From CAWIMX01 sp963792785 (lineage in GTDB: Bacteria; Acidobacteriota; Vicinamibacteria; Vicinamibacterales; CAVVIG01), in NCBI GenBank assembly GCA_963792785.1, contig CAWBXO010000004.1:682001-746000 (forward strand): a stretch of 64,000 bases of DNA, written 5' to 3'. Positions 27,389-36,606 of the stretch are shown piece after piece (the stretch's first letter is position 1; each line of letters opens with the position of its first letter). A program made the position numbers and the translations under genes. The notes beneath the pieces are model-generated. The model did not search any database. It had not been told where the DNA came from and saw only the letters and a list, made by a program, of their open reading frames with translations.

Positions 27389-28496
27389 TCTCCACCGCCC
27401 TCGCCATCGCGATCCGCTCGCGAATCGGCGGGTGGCTGTGGAAGAGCCATGTGACGAGGCGTGAGGGGGCGTCCTCGGCCAGGTTCTGGGCGGCCAGGCG
27501 CCGCATCGCCGAGGTGAAGGCCTCCGGGTTTTTCGTCAGGGCCAGCGCGAAGCGATCGGCGCTCCGCTCGAACGCGCGGGACATGGCGTGGGCGATCGGC
27601 ACCATCACGAGCGAGACGGCGCCAGCGGCGAGCAGCAGGATGGGCAGCCCGGCCACGTCGCCGGCCCCCGAGAGCCCGGCGCGCGACGCCCACGCGTCCA
27701 GCACGCGAGCCGCCAGGTAGAAGCCGGCCAGGATCAGCCCGGCCTCGAAGGCAATGCCCTTCCAGATGTCGCCGTGCACATGGTGCGCCAGCTCGTGCGC
27801 CAGCACGACCTCGATCTCGTCCTCCGAGTACTCCGCGAGCATCGTGTCCGACAGCAGGATGCGGCGGGTGCGGCCCCACCCGGCGAGGGCGGCGTTCGCC
27901 TTGCGCGTCTTATCGCCCAGCCCCCACTCGTAGACGCCGACGACGTGCGCGCCCGCGCGATCCGCGAGCCCGAGCAGCCGCGCGCGCAGCGACTCGTGCT
28001 CGAGCGGTGTGACCCGGTAGAAGAGCGGCAACAGCAGCACCGGCGCCAGCTGCGCCATCAGGACGACGATGAGCGCGAAGAGCGCGCCGGCCAGGAGCCA
28101 CCACCACGCCGGCTGCCAGCGGATGCACGCGTACAACAGCACCGCACCGGCCCAGGAGAGGAGCAGCCCGATGAGGAACGCCTTCACCTGATCGCGCCTC
28201 CAGGCCCCGAACGGCTCGGTGGAGAGCCCGTACCGTCGCTCGAGCAGGAACCCGCTGTAGAACGCGAGGGGCAGCGCGCCAATCTCGTGGAGGCCCGCCA
28301 CGGCGGTCACGTAGAGGACGACGACCAGCGAGGCCGCCGCGGGCCAGCCCGCGGCCAGGTCCTCGGCGTGGCCGCGAATCGAGAGGGAGAGGCCGGTGGC
28401 GGCGAGGCCGCCCAGCAGCGCGACCGACCAGCCGAGGGACAGCAGGCTCGCGCGGCGCTTGTGGCGATGGTACCGGGTAGCCTTGTCCTCGTTCAC
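27378..28496 (-). CDS. M48 family zinc metalloprotease (Ste24/HtpX-like)
   Basis: The 372-residue membrane protease has several N-terminal hydrophobic helices (LGWSVALLGGLAATGLSL, AASLVVVLYVTAVAGL, IGLLLSWAGAVLLYACI). The zinc motif VVLAHELAHHVHGD (HExxH) follows, with a downstream Glu in FERSADRFAL. This order resembles CAAX prenyl protease 1 (Ste24) more than the short HtpX. Bacterial homologues are thought to act in membrane protein quality control. The GTG start overlaps the stop of the DUF4097 gene (GTGA), so the two are coupled. Its final codons (…ESSH) and TAG lie in inverse copies of the 7-nt array. Confidence 0.88.
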   Translation of the reverse strand: MNEDKATRYHRHKRRASLLSLGWSVALLGGLAATGLSLSIRGHAEDLAAGWPAAASLVVVLYVTAVAGLHEIGALPLAFYSGFLLERRYGLSTEPFGAWRRDQVKAFLIGLLLSWAGAVLLYACIRWQPAWWWLLAGALFALIVVLMAQLAPVLLLPLFYRVTPLEHESLRARLLGLADRAGAHVVGVYEWGLGDKTRKANAALAGWGRTRRILLSDTMLAEYSEDEIEVVLAHELAHHVHGDIWKGIAFEAGLILAGFYLAARVLDAWASRAGLSGAGDVAGLPILLLAAGAVSLVMVPIAHAMSRAFERSADRFALALTKNPEAFTSAMRRLAAQNLAEDAPSRLVTWLFHSHPPIRERIAMARAVESSH

Positions 28497-29332
28497 GGCT
28501 CCGGCTTGTCGTCCGTGCCGGCGGCGGAGGCGCGGGTGCCGACGTGCACGCTCCCGTTTGTCGTGGTCAGTTCGATCGAGGTACCGCCGCCGTTCAGCCG
28601 GCCGCGCACGCGGCGCCTCGTCTGCTCGCCGGTGGGCTCGAACGGCAGGCCGTCCACGTTCGTGGTGCCGTTGGTCACCGAAAGCGACAGGTCGGCCGCG
28701 GTGGACTCGGGCAGGCCCAGCGTCAGCCCGCCGTTGGTCGTGCGCAACTGAATCGGCGCGTCCCCGACGCCGGCGAAATCAATCCGCATGCGGCCGTTCG
28801 TCGTCCGGGCGTCGAGACCGCCCTTCAGATCCACACCCGTCACGTTGCCGTTGGTGGACTGCGCCGTCACGGCGCCCTCGAGGCCGGTCAGGCTGATGGA
28901 ACCGTTGGTCGTGCGGAGCTTCAGGGTCAGCGCGCGGGGAGCCTTGATGTGGTACCGGGTCTCGACGCTGACGCCGATGACGATGCCGTCGAGCCCCTGC
29001 GTCCGGAGGCTCACGTGGTCCGGCTCGATCTCCTCATCGATCCCCAGCCGGTCGAGCACTTCGCGGGCGGCGTCGTCGGATGTCGACTTGACGATGCGCT
29101 CGGCACGCACCTCCAGGGTCCGCGTGTCGACGCCCTCGACTTCGACGAGGCCGTTGCTGTTGCGCACCTCGAAGGTGCCATCGGGCGGGAGTTCGTACGT
29201 CCGGACCCAGTCGTCGCTCGCCCGGCCCGCGAGCGGCCCGTGTACGCCGCAGGCCGGGGCCGCCGCCAGCACCAGGGCCACCGCCGCCACCCCACCGACC
29301 CGCCCCATCGGGCGTGCACGCCAAGCGTTCAT
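28493..29332 (-). CDS. Exported DUF4097-type beta-strand repeat protein
   Basis: The 279-residue protein has an N-terminal signal sequence (GRVGGVAAVALVLAAAPAC); the Cys after APA makes a lipoprotein possible though the lipobox is poor. The rest is a series of about 20-residue strands with the repeated pattern LRTTNGSISLTGLEG, AQSTNGNVTGVDLKG, ARTTNGRMRIDF and TTTNGSVHVG. This right-handed beta-helix-like repeat is typical of the DUF4097/DUF4098 group, often found with stress-response membrane regulators. I chose ATG 29332 because AGGGA precedes it closely and the signal peptide starts there. The stop overlaps the M48 start. Confidence 0.82.
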   Translation of the reverse strand: MNAWRARPMGRVGGVAAVALVLAAAPACGVHGPLAGRASDDWVRTYELPPDGTFEVRNSNGLVEVEGVDTRTLEVRAERIVKSTSDDAAREVLDRLGIDEEIEPDHVSLRTQGLDGIVIGVSVETRYHIKAPRALTLKLRTTNGSISLTGLEGAVTAQSTNGNVTGVDLKGGLDARTTNGRMRIDFAGVGDAPIQLRTTNGGLTLGLPESTAADLSLSVTNGTTNVDGLPFEPTGEQTRRRVRGRLNGGGTSIELTTTNGSVHVGTRASAAGTDDKPEP

Positions 29333-29468
29333 AGGTCCCTCATTTTTCAATGGCGGTGGGGCCCCACCCCGACCGCGAACGGACGCTGATGCTCGCCCTC
29401 GGATCCCCAGGTCCTCGGGCTCGCATGGCCGCAGGCGCTCCATCGTTAGATACGCCTGTCGAGGGGCG

Positions 29469-32400
29469 TCAGTTCAACTGGACGGAAATCAGCTTGGACA
29501 CCCCGGGTTCTTCCATGGTGACGCCGTAGAGGCGGTCGGCGATTTCCATGGTCTTCCGGTTGTGCGTGATCAGGATGAACTGCGTGTGGGTCTGCATGCT
29601 CTTCAGCATCTCGACGAACCGCCCGATGTTGGCGTCGTCGAGCGGCGCGTCGATCTCGTCGAGCAGGCAGAACGGGCTCGGCTTGTACTTGAACAGGCCG
29701 AACATCAGGGCGATGGCGGTGAGGGCCTTCTCGCCGCCCGAGAGCAGTTGCACGCTCTGGAGCCGCTTGCCCGGCGGCTGCGCGATGATCTCGATGCCGC
29801 TCTCGAGCGGATCGCTTTCGTCGAGCAGCGTCAGGCCGGCGCGGCCGCCGCCGAACAGGGTACCGAAGAGCTCCTGGAAGTTCCGGTTGATGGCCTCGAA
29901 CGCCTCGGCGAAGCGGCGCCGCGTCGTCTCGTCGATGCGCTTGATCGCCTCGGTGGTCTGGGCGATCGAGTCCACCAGGTCCTTGCGCTGCGTGGTGAGG
30001 AAGGCGTGGCGCGACTCGAGTTCGTCGTACTGGTCGATCGCCATCATGTTCACCGGGCCGAGCCGATCGATCTTCTCGCGCAGGCGCGTGATGGCCTCTT
30101 CGGCGCTGAGGGCGTGCTGCTCGGCCTCGAGCACCGACGCGCCGGGGTGCGACAGGTCGGCCTCGGCCTCGAAGCCGGACTCGAGGTCGCCGTCCTCCGC
30201 GCCATCGAGGGGATCGGCGGCGACGATCGCCGCGGCGTCCGGGACGGCGCGGCCCTCCCGCTCGAGTTCGTCGGCTTCGGCGGCGACCTCGTCGAGCGTG
30301 GCCTGCACGGTCTCGACGCAGACGCTCGCCAGGTGGGCGAGGTCGCTTTCGGCGGTGGCGCGGGCCACGTCGAGTTCGGCGACGGTGGCGCGAACCGCGT
30401 CGAGCGCCGCGCGGAGATCCTTGAGCCCCGTCTCCAGCTGCTCGCCCTCGTCGCGCCGCGCGACGACGGCCTCGTCGGCGGCCTGCACCTCGGCGCGCAG
30501 CCCCTCGAGGGCGTGGACATCGGCGTCGAGCTGGGCCTCGCCGGTCGCGATGGCCGCGCGCAGTTCCACGACGCGCGCCCGGGATCCCTCCAGCTCCGCG
30601 GCGAGGGCCGAGGCGCGCGCCCCGAGCTCGGCCATCGCGTCTTCCATCCGGGCCACCTCGGACGCGAGCCCGGACGCGCGCTCGACGAGCCCCGCGTGGG
30701 CCGCGCGCGCTTCCGCCGCCTCGCGGCCCCGCGCGTCGGAGGTCTCGCGGGCTTCGAGCAGGCGCCGCTGGGCGGCCGTGAGGCGCTCGTCGGCGCTCCG
30801 CTGCTCGTCGCCGAGGCGGGTGATGGAGGTGCGCGCCTCTTCCTGACGGCGGTCGAGGCCGCCGCACTCCTCCTCGGCCTGCTGCCGCTCGCGCGCGAGC
30901 TGCGCGGCGCGCTGATCGAGCCGCTCGCCTTCGCTCGCGGCCCGCTGCAGCTGCCCCTCGTGGGCGACCAGCGTCTTCTCCTGGCGGTGCAGCTCGGCGT
31001 GAAGCGCGGCGATGGCGTTCGACGCCTGCGCGATGGTGGCCTCGAGAGCCGCCGTCTCGCCCGAGAGGCGGAAGAGGGCGTCCCGATCCGCGCGCAGGCG
31101 CTCGGCGATTTCCTTGATCTCGCGCTTGATCTCCAGGATGCCGCGCGCGTCCTCGTGGCCGCCGCCGGTGATCAGGTACGCGCGGCGGAACAGGTCGCCG
31201 TCGAGGGTCGCGACGGGCAGCGGGGTGCGGGCGCTGGCGGCCGCCGCCCGCTCGTAGCTGTCGGCGATCCAGGCCTGCCCGAGCGCCCGCTCGATGGCGG
31301 GGGCGTACGGGCCCGTGGCGCGCACCACCGAGGCGAGCGGCCGCAGGCCCTCGGCGGGCGGCGCCGCCGCGGGCGCCGGCTCGGCGGCCCCGGCCGCATC
31401 GGTCACGAGGAAACCGCAGCGGCCCGCATGCTCGGCGCGGACCAGCGCGAGCCCGGCCTCCGCGTGCTCCGGGCGCTCCACGACGACGTGCTCGAGGAGG
31501 TCGCCGAGGCAGGCCTGCACGGCGCGGTCGTACCCCGCCTCGACGTCGAGGTAGTCGGCCACGGCGCCCTGCTGGCCCACGCGGCCGTTGGCCTGCGCGA
31601 GCACGGCGCGGGCCGCGTCGCTGAAGACGGCGCGCGAGGCATCGAGCGCTTCGAGCGACTTCAACCGCGCCTCGAGCGCGGCGAGCTCCTGCTCGCGCGT
31701 CCGGACTGAGCGGGCGCGCCACTCGTGCTCGATGCGCGCGCTCGCCAGCTCGGAATCGCGCGCGGTCCGGGCCACACGCGCCGCCTCGATGGCGTCCTGC
31801 GCGCGCTTGACGCCCTCGGCCGCCGCCGCGCGCTCCATGTCCACGCGCTCGGTCTCGATCCGGAGGTCGGCGGACTCGATGCTGAGCTTGGCGAGCGTCT
31901 CGCCCACGCGATCGCGCGCCGTGCCGGCATGCTCGACGGCATGGCGCAGCGCGGTCGCGGCGTTGATGGCCGAGAACACCTCGCTGCGCGCCGCTTCGAC
32001 GTCCGCCTCGAAGCCCTCGATTTCCCGGTGCGCCGCGTCGTGCGCCTCGGTCTGCGACGCGAGCACGCCCGCCGCGCGGTCCCGCGCCTCGGCCGCGTCC
32101 TGCGCGGCGCGCCGGCGGTCGGCGATCGCCGCGTGCGCCGGCTCACGGCGGGCCTCGAGCGCGGCGCACTCGGCCTCCACCGCCGCCGAGCGATCGTCGA
32201 GCGCGCGCACCTGCTCGCGATCGACCGCGATCTGCTGCTGCTGGCGGTTGATGGCGAGCTCGCGCGCATGCGCCGCCTCGCGCGTCGACGTCGCGCGGGT
32301 CTCGGCTTCGACGAGCTCGATGCGCGTCCGGCTCAGGGTCGACTCGGCTTCCGCCACGCGCGCCGAGGCCGTGGTCTCCCGCTCGCGCGCGTCGTGCAGC

Positions 32401-33353
32401 CGGCCGCGCGCCGACTCGATCGTCTCCGCCAGCTGCCGGTACTTGCGCGCGAACAGCACCTTCTCCCAGCGCCGCAGCTGGTCGCGCAGCGTCTGGTAGC
32501 GGCGCGCCTTGGCCGCCTGCCGCTTCAGCGTGCCGCGCTGCTTCTCCACCTCGAACACGATGTCGTCCACGCGCGTGAGATTCAGCTGCGCCGCTTCGAG
32601 CTTCAGCTCCGCCGCGCGCCGCCGCGCCTTGTACTTGGTGACGCCCGCCGCCTCCTCGATCAGCTGCCGCCGATCGGTCGGGCGCGTGCTGAGGATCATC
32701 CCGATCTTGCCCTGCTCGATGATCGCGTACGCCTTCGCGCCCAGGCCCGTGTCCATCAGCAGGTCGTGCACGTCGCGCAGCCGGCACACGCGGCCGTCGA
32801 TCAGGTACTCGCTCTCCCCCGAGCGGTACAGCCGGCGCGTCACCTCGACCTCGCGCGCGACCGACTGGATGACCTGCTCGGCCTCTGCGCGCGTCAGCCC
32901 GGGAGCCACGACGAGCGCGCCGCCACCGGTCACCGCGTCAAGGCCGCTGTCGGCGGCGTGCGCCGCGTGATGCCCGTTGCCGTTGCCGTTGCCCTTGGCG
33001 GGGCCGTGCCCGTTGCCGTTGGCGTGGCCAGGCTCGAGGCCGTCCGCGCCGACGAGGGCATCCTCGAACGCCGGGCCGGCCAGCTGCTTCACGACCCCGC
33101 TGAAGCGGAGGCGCACCTCGGCAGACGCCGTCGGCTTCCGCGCGTCGCTGCCGCTGAAGATCACGTCTTCCATGCGCTCGCCGCGCAGGCTCTTGGCGCT
33201 CTGCTCGCCCATCACCCACGTGATGGCGTCGGCGACGTTGCTCTTGCCGCAGCCGTTCGGCCCGACGATGGCCGTGACGCCCTTGTCGAAGGCGAGCTCC
33301 GAGCGATCGGAAAACGATTTGAATCCGTTGATTTCAAGATGTTCGAGGCGCAT
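29469..33353 (-). CDS. smc: Chromosome segregation ATPase SMC
   Basis: The 1294-residue SMC protein compacts and segregates the chromosome together with ScpA/ScpB. The Walker A site GPNGCGKS is at residues 31-38. Near the C-terminus are the ABC signature LSGGEKALTAIAL and Walker B FCLLDEIDAPLDD. Two long Ala/Arg/Glu-rich coiled coils flank a central hinge (VGQQGAVADYLDVEAGYDRAVQACLGD). It is longer than the usual 1150-1190 residues. Part of the excess is a Gly/Asn/His insertion (about 107-133), encoded by a GTTGCC-type hexanucleotide repeat, between Walker A and the coiled coil. scpA and scpB are not in the window. It is separated by 136 nt from the DUF4097 gene. Confidence 0.94.
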   Translation of the reverse strand: MRLEHLEINGFKSFSDRSELAFDKGVTAIVGPNGCGKSNVADAITWVMGEQSAKSLRGERMEDVIFSGSDARKPTASAEVRLRFSGVVKQLAGPAFEDALVGADGLEPGHANGNGHGPAKGNGNGNGHHAAHAADSGLDAVTGGGALVVAPGLTRAEAEQVIQSVAREVEVTRRLYRSGESEYLIDGRVCRLRDVHDLLMDTGLGAKAYAIIEQGKIGMILSTRPTDRRQLIEEAAGVTKYKARRRAAELKLEAAQLNLTRVDDIVFEVEKQRGTLKRQAAKARRYQTLRDQLRRWEKVLFARKYRQLAETIESARGRLHDARERETTASARVAEAESTLSRTRIELVEAETRATSTREAAHARELAINRQQQQIAVDREQVRALDDRSAAVEAECAALEARREPAHAAIADRRRAAQDAAEARDRAAGVLASQTEAHDAAHREIEGFEADVEAARSEVFSAINAATALRHAVEHAGTARDRVGETLAKLSIESADLRIETERVDMERAAAAEGVKRAQDAIEAARVARTARDSELASARIEHEWRARSVRTREQELAALEARLKSLEALDASRAVFSDAARAVLAQANGRVGQQGAVADYLDVEAGYDRAVQACLGDLLEHVVVERPEHAEAGLALVRAEHAGRCGFLVTDAAGAAEPAPAAAPPAEGLRPLASVVRATGPYAPAIERALGQAWIADSYERAAAASARTPLPVATLDGDLFRRAYLITGGGHEDARGILEIKREIKEIAERLRADRDALFRLSGETAALEATIAQASNAIAALHAELHRQEKTLVAHEGQLQRAASEGERLDQRAAQLARERQQAEEECGGLDRRQEEARTSITRLGDEQRSADERLTAAQRRLLEARETSDARGREAAEARAAHAGLVERASGLASEVARMEDAMAELGARASALAAELEGSRARVVELRAAIATGEAQLDADVHALEGLRAEVQAADEAVVARRDEGEQLETGLKDLRAALDAVRATVAELDVARATAESDLAHLASVCVETVQATLDEVAAEADELEREGRAVPDAAAIVAADPLDGAEDGDLESGFEAEADLSHPGASVLEAEQHALSAEEAITRLREKIDRLGPVNMMAIDQYDELESRHAFLTTQRKDLVDSIAQTTEAIKRIDETTRRRFAEAFEAINRNFQELFGTLFGGGRAGLTLLDESDPLESGIEIIAQPPGKRLQSVQLLSGGEKALTAIALMFGLFKYKPSPFCLLDEIDAPLDDANIGRFVEMLKSMQTHTQFILITHNRKTMEIADRLYGVTMEEPGVSKLISVQLN

Positions 33354-33521
33354 CGCGTACTTCAGCCCGGCGGCGGCTCAGCCGGCCACGACCGGAAACG
33401 AATGAATTGGCTGGGAAACAAACCGGTCGGTGAGACCGCGACGCCGGCGCATTACCGCCCGTACGCCGGGCAAATGGTCCCTGAACCGGCAGACACGGCG
33501 CCAGTGTAACAAGCGCCAGTA

Positions 33522-33551
33522 ATTGGGGCAAGGGTAAACTCCAGCCCCAAT
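33522..33551. terminator. Hairpin downstream of the S41 protease gene
   Basis: ATTGGGGC (33522-33529) and GCCCCAAT (33544-33551) form a perfect 8-bp stem with a 14-nt loop, 31 nt past the stop of the minus-strand protease gene. No T-run follows. The remaining spacer to smc (about 33354-33521) holds no gene or clear signal that I can see. Confidence 0.35.
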
Positions 33552-33582
33552 CGATTGTGGTCGGGTGCCCAACCGTGCAGGA

Positions 33583-35202
33583 CTAGTTGGCGACCTTTGA
33601 GTCGGCCTTGGAGAGGCTCGAGAGGCGGCGCGCCTCGCCGAACATCGTCAGCGCGGCCTGCGCCTGCGGATCCACCGTGAGCATCCGGCGCCGCGCCTCG
33701 GCGATGCCGAAGAGCGCCTGGTCGATCTCGTAGCGGATCTCGGCGCGGACGAACGGCAGGTCGGTCGCGAACGCCGACTCGTCGATCTTGAGGTGCTCGT
33801 CGAGGAGCTGCTGGCGGAACGCCTGCACCATCGCGTCGGTCACCTCGAACCCGCGCGACACGAACTCGCGGCCGGTCGGCGTCTGGTCGATGCGCGTGTC
33901 GCCGGCGAGCGAGTACCGCTGCGCGAAGGTCGCGAACTCCTGCCGCGAATACAGGAGGCGCCCGAAGCGGGTCGGGTTGAAGCCGTCGGTCGGGCCGTTC
34001 ACGCGGAGGTCCGGCTCGATGCCGCCGCCGCTGTAGACCGGCCGCCCGGCGTCGGTGTACTTCAGCTCGTCGGCCGAGTGGGCGCGGGTCTGGTCCTGGT
34101 CCTTCAGCGTGTACTGGAGGTACTCGTCAAAGGTCTCGTCCCACGGCCGCTGGATCAGCCGGCCGCTCGGCGTGTAGTAGTGCGCCGTCGTGAGGGCGAG
34201 CCCGGCGCCGCCGCTGATCCGGTAGATGGACTGCACGAGCGCCTTGCCGAACGTCGTCTCGCCGACGATGTAGGCGCGGTCGTGATCCTGGAGGGCGCCG
34301 GTGACGATCTCCGACGCGCTGGCGCTGCTCCGGTTCGCCATCTCCACGATCGGCACGTCGCCGAACTCCGCGTCGTCCGACGCGCGGTAGTCCTGGTCGG
34401 AGTTGCGGATACGGCCGCGCGTGTAGACGATCATGCGGCCCTGGGGCACGAACTCGTTGACCACGGCGATCGCCTGGTCGAGCGGCCCGCCGGGGTTGCC
34501 GCGCAGGTCGAGCAGGAGCTGCTTCATGCCCTGCGACGCGAGATCGCGCAGCGCGCTCTTCAGCTCGCGGTCGGTGTTCTCGCCGAAGTCCTTGACCCAG
34601 ACGTACCCCGTCGTCGCGTCGACCATCAGGTGGGTCGGCACGGTCGCCATCAGCACCTCGTCGCGCGTGAGGTGGACGGGAATCAGGTCGGGGTAGCCGG
34701 CGCGGCGGATCTGAATCTCGACGGGCGTGCCCTTCTGGCCGCGCAGCTTCTGCATGGCCTGCTCGGTCGTCCAGCCCTTGGCGTCGGTGTCCTCGATGCG
34801 CGCGATGACGTCGCCGCGGCGCATGCCGGCGCGGTACGCCGGTGAGCCCTCGAACACCTGCACGGCGGTGACGTCGCCGTCGGCGGCGACGATCGAGACG
34901 CCGATGCCGTAGTAGTGCCCTTCCTGCCGCTCCCGCATCTGCGCGTACTCGCGCGGGTCGAAGAAGCTCGAGTGCGGATCGAGCGTGGCGAGCATGCCGC
35001 GAATCGCGCCGTAGACGAGGCGATCGGCGTCGACGTCCTCGACATACCGGGCCTGCACCACCGCGAGCGCCGCGGTGAAGGTCTTGTAGTGATCGGGAAT
35101 CGTGGCGTCGGTGGCGAGCGCCTGGCGCCCGAAGAAGCCGCCGACCAGCGCCGACACGGCGACGGCGAACACGACGGCGGAAAGCGGGCGGTAGCGTCGC
35201 AT
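33583..35202 (-). CDS. ctpA: S41 family C-terminal processing peptidase
   Basis: The 539-residue periplasmic protease has an N-terminal anchor (LSAVVFAVAVSALVGGFFG). A helical region with LDPHSSFFDPREY follows, then a PDZ domain (YGIGVSIVAADGDVTAVQVFEGSPAYRAGMRRGD), then the S41 catalytic domain. Catalytic Ser lies in NRSSASASEIV and Lys in ETTFGKALVQ. Such enzymes cleave exported proteins from the C-terminus (tail-specific protease). I chose ATG 35202, directly before the anchor. There is no Shine-Dalgarno sequence, but a TTGATC-17-TAGCAT promoter ends 7 nt upstream. Divergent from tatA. Confidence 0.9.
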   Translation of the reverse strand: MRRYRPLSAVVFAVAVSALVGGFFGRQALATDATIPDHYKTFTAALAVVQARYVEDVDADRLVYGAIRGMLATLDPHSSFFDPREYAQMRERQEGHYYGIGVSIVAADGDVTAVQVFEGSPAYRAGMRRGDVIARIEDTDAKGWTTEQAMQKLRGQKGTPVEIQIRRAGYPDLIPVHLTRDEVLMATVPTHLMVDATTGYVWVKDFGENTDRELKSALRDLASQGMKQLLLDLRGNPGGPLDQAIAVVNEFVPQGRMIVYTRGRIRNSDQDYRASDDAEFGDVPIVEMANRSSASASEIVTGALQDHDRAYIVGETTFGKALVQSIYRISGGAGLALTTAHYYTPSGRLIQRPWDETFDEYLQYTLKDQDQTRAHSADELKYTDAGRPVYSGGGIEPDLRVNGPTDGFNPTRFGRLLYSRQEFATFAQRYSLAGDTRIDQTPTGREFVSRGFEVTDAMVQAFRQQLLDEHLKIDESAFATDLPFVRAEIRYEIDQALFGIAEARRRMLTVDPQAQAALTMFGEARRLSSLSKADSKVAN

Positions 35203-35209
35203 ATGCCGG

Positions 35210-35238
35210 ATGCTAGCAGATAAACTTATGACGATCAA
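35210..35238 (-). promoter_or_regulatory. Promoter of the S41 protease gene
   Basis: On the minus strand TTGATC (35238-35233) and TAGCAT (35215-35210) are 17 nt apart, each matching 4 of 6 consensus bases. The -10 ends 7 nt before the ATG, so the transcript would be nearly leaderless. Confidence 0.45.
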
Positions 35239-35270
35239 AGACTTCTGGCCCACGGGCCAGGTCGATTTCC

Positions 35271-35300
35271 TTGACCCTGCACGGGCCATGTTCCTATAAT
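35271..35300 (+). promoter_or_regulatory. tatA promoter
   Basis: TTGACC (35271-35276) and a perfect TATAAT (35295-35300) are 18 nt apart. This is the best sigma-70-type promoter in the window. The leader is short and includes AAGGAG at 35309-35314, five bases before the tatA ATG. Confidence 0.75.
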
Positions 35301-35319
35301 TCGAAGGTAAGGAGTCCCC

Positions 35320-35649
35320 ATGTTTGGGTCCATCGGCATGCCGGAGCTGATCATCATCTTCGTGATCGCTCTGATTATCTTCGGTCCACGCAAGCTGCCC
35401 GAGCTCGGGCGGTCGCTCGGCAAGAGTCTGTCAGAATTCAAGCGCGCCTCGAACGAGCTCCGGAGCACCCTCGAGGAGGAGATCCGGATCGAGGATCAGC
35501 GCGCCGACCTGGAGGCCCGGAAACAGGCGCAGGCGGCCAAGGCCGCGTCGGCGGCGCCCGCCACCGCGGCGGTCTCCGACACGCCCGCCGAGCCGGAGGC
35601 CCCGGCCGTGCCAGTCGCCGTGAACCAGTCCGAGCCCCACAGCGCCTAG
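35320..35649 (+). CDS. tatA: Sec-independent translocase protein TatA/TatB family
   Basis: The 109-residue protein has one N-terminal membrane helix (MPELIIIFVIALIIFGPRKLPELGRSLG), the hallmark of the family, then an amphipathic helix (KSLSEFKRASNELRSTLEEE) and an Ala/Pro/Glu-rich tail. The FGPRKLPELG hinge is present. It forms the translocation pore with TatC for folded proteins. The sequence could serve as TatA or TatB; with only one such gene beside tatC it may do both jobs, as in minimal Tat systems. Strong promoter and AAGGAG ribosome site. Confidence 0.9.
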   Translation: MFGSIGMPELIIIFVIALIIFGPRKLPELGRSLGKSLSEFKRASNELRSTLEEEIRIEDQRADLEARKQAQAAKAASAAPATAAVSDTPAEPEAPAVPVAVNQSEPHSA

Positions 35650-35664
35650 CGCGCCCCGCGCTCC

Positions 35665-36474
35665 ATGGCTCTCGTCCCCTTCCCGAGCCCGAAGTCCGGA
35701 GCGCTGGCCACGCCTCCGCCAGAAGAGGAGGACGACGCCGCCGCCGGGCGGATGTCGTTCCTGGAGCACCTCGACGAGCTGCGGAAGCGCCTCGTCCGCG
35801 CGGTGATCGCGCTCGCCATCGGCGTCCTCATCTCGTTCACGTTCATCACCCGCATCTACGACTTCATCATGGGGCCGATGTACCAGGCGGTGCCCGGCGT
35901 CTCGCTGATCTACACGGAGCCGACCGAAGCGTTCGCGCTGTACATCCGCCTGTCGCTCATCGCCGGCACCGTGATCGCCGCGCCGGCGATCATGTATCAG
36001 GTGTGGAAGTTCATCGCGCCGGGTCTCTACTCGAACGAGAAGAAGTTCGCGATTCCCTTCGTCGTGCTTTCGACGGCGGGGTTTCTGGGCGGCGCGGCCT
36101 TCAACCACTACCTGATGTTCCCGTTCATGATGCGGTTCTTCGCGAGCTTCACGACCAACGAGCTGCGCTTCATGCCGCGGCTCGAGCCGGTGTTCTCGAT
36201 GTACACGAAGTTCCTGCTCGCGATGGGTCTCGTGTTCCAGATGCCGACGATCGTGTTCTTCCTGGCGAAGATGGGGGTGGTGACCGCCCGCTTCCTCCTG
36301 CGCAACATCAAGTACGCCATCCTCGTGATCTTCATCATTTCGGCCGTCATCACCCCGACGGGCGACCCGGGCACGCAGACGGTCTTTGCCGCGCCCATGA
36401 TCGGCCTGTACTTGATCAGCATCGGCATCGCCTGGCTCGTCGGGCCCAAGCGGCCCCGGGAAGTCACCGGGTAA
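35665..36474 (+). CDS. tatC: Sec-independent protein translocase TatC
   Basis: The 269-residue, six-helix membrane protein recognises twin-arginine signal peptides. The family motif MSFLEHLDELRKRLVRAVIALAIG is at about residues 30-53, and YTEPTEAFALYIRLSLIAGTVIAAPAIMYQVWKFIAPGLYSNEKKF-type sequence follows. A 25-residue acidic/Pro N-terminal extension precedes the motif. It lies 15 nt after tatA and is co-transcribed with it. After the stop, two copies of a GGGYAACGGY decamer lead into the promoter of the OmpA-like gene. Confidence 0.94.
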   Translation: MALVPFPSPKSGALATPPPEEEDDAAAGRMSFLEHLDELRKRLVRAVIALAIGVLISFTFITRIYDFIMGPMYQAVPGVSLIYTEPTEAFALYIRLSLIAGTVIAAPAIMYQVWKFIAPGLYSNEKKFAIPFVVLSTAGFLGGAAFNHYLMFPFMMRFFASFTTNELRFMPRLEPVFSMYTKFLLAMGLVFQMPTIVFFLAKMGVVTARFLLRNIKYAILVIFIISAVITPTGDPGTQTVFAAPMIGLYLISIGIAWLVGPKRPREVTG

Positions 36475-36510
36475 CGGCGGGCAACGGTGTGCAGTGGACG
36501 AGGTCCTTCA

Positions 36511-36540
36511 TTGACCTTGCCACACCTCACGGCCTACTAT
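36511..36540 (+). promoter_or_regulatory. Promoter of the OmpA-like porin gene
   Basis: TTGACC (36511-36516) and TACTAT (36535-36540) are 18 nt apart, with the same -35 and spacing as the tatA promoter. The start codon is 66 nt further on, giving an untranslated leader of about 60 nt. Confidence 0.55.
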
Positions 36541-36606
36541 GGGTCAGGACTTAACGCGGGCGTACTGTGCCCGTACTTTGCTGTAACCGCTGGAGCTCAC
36601 AGCCTG

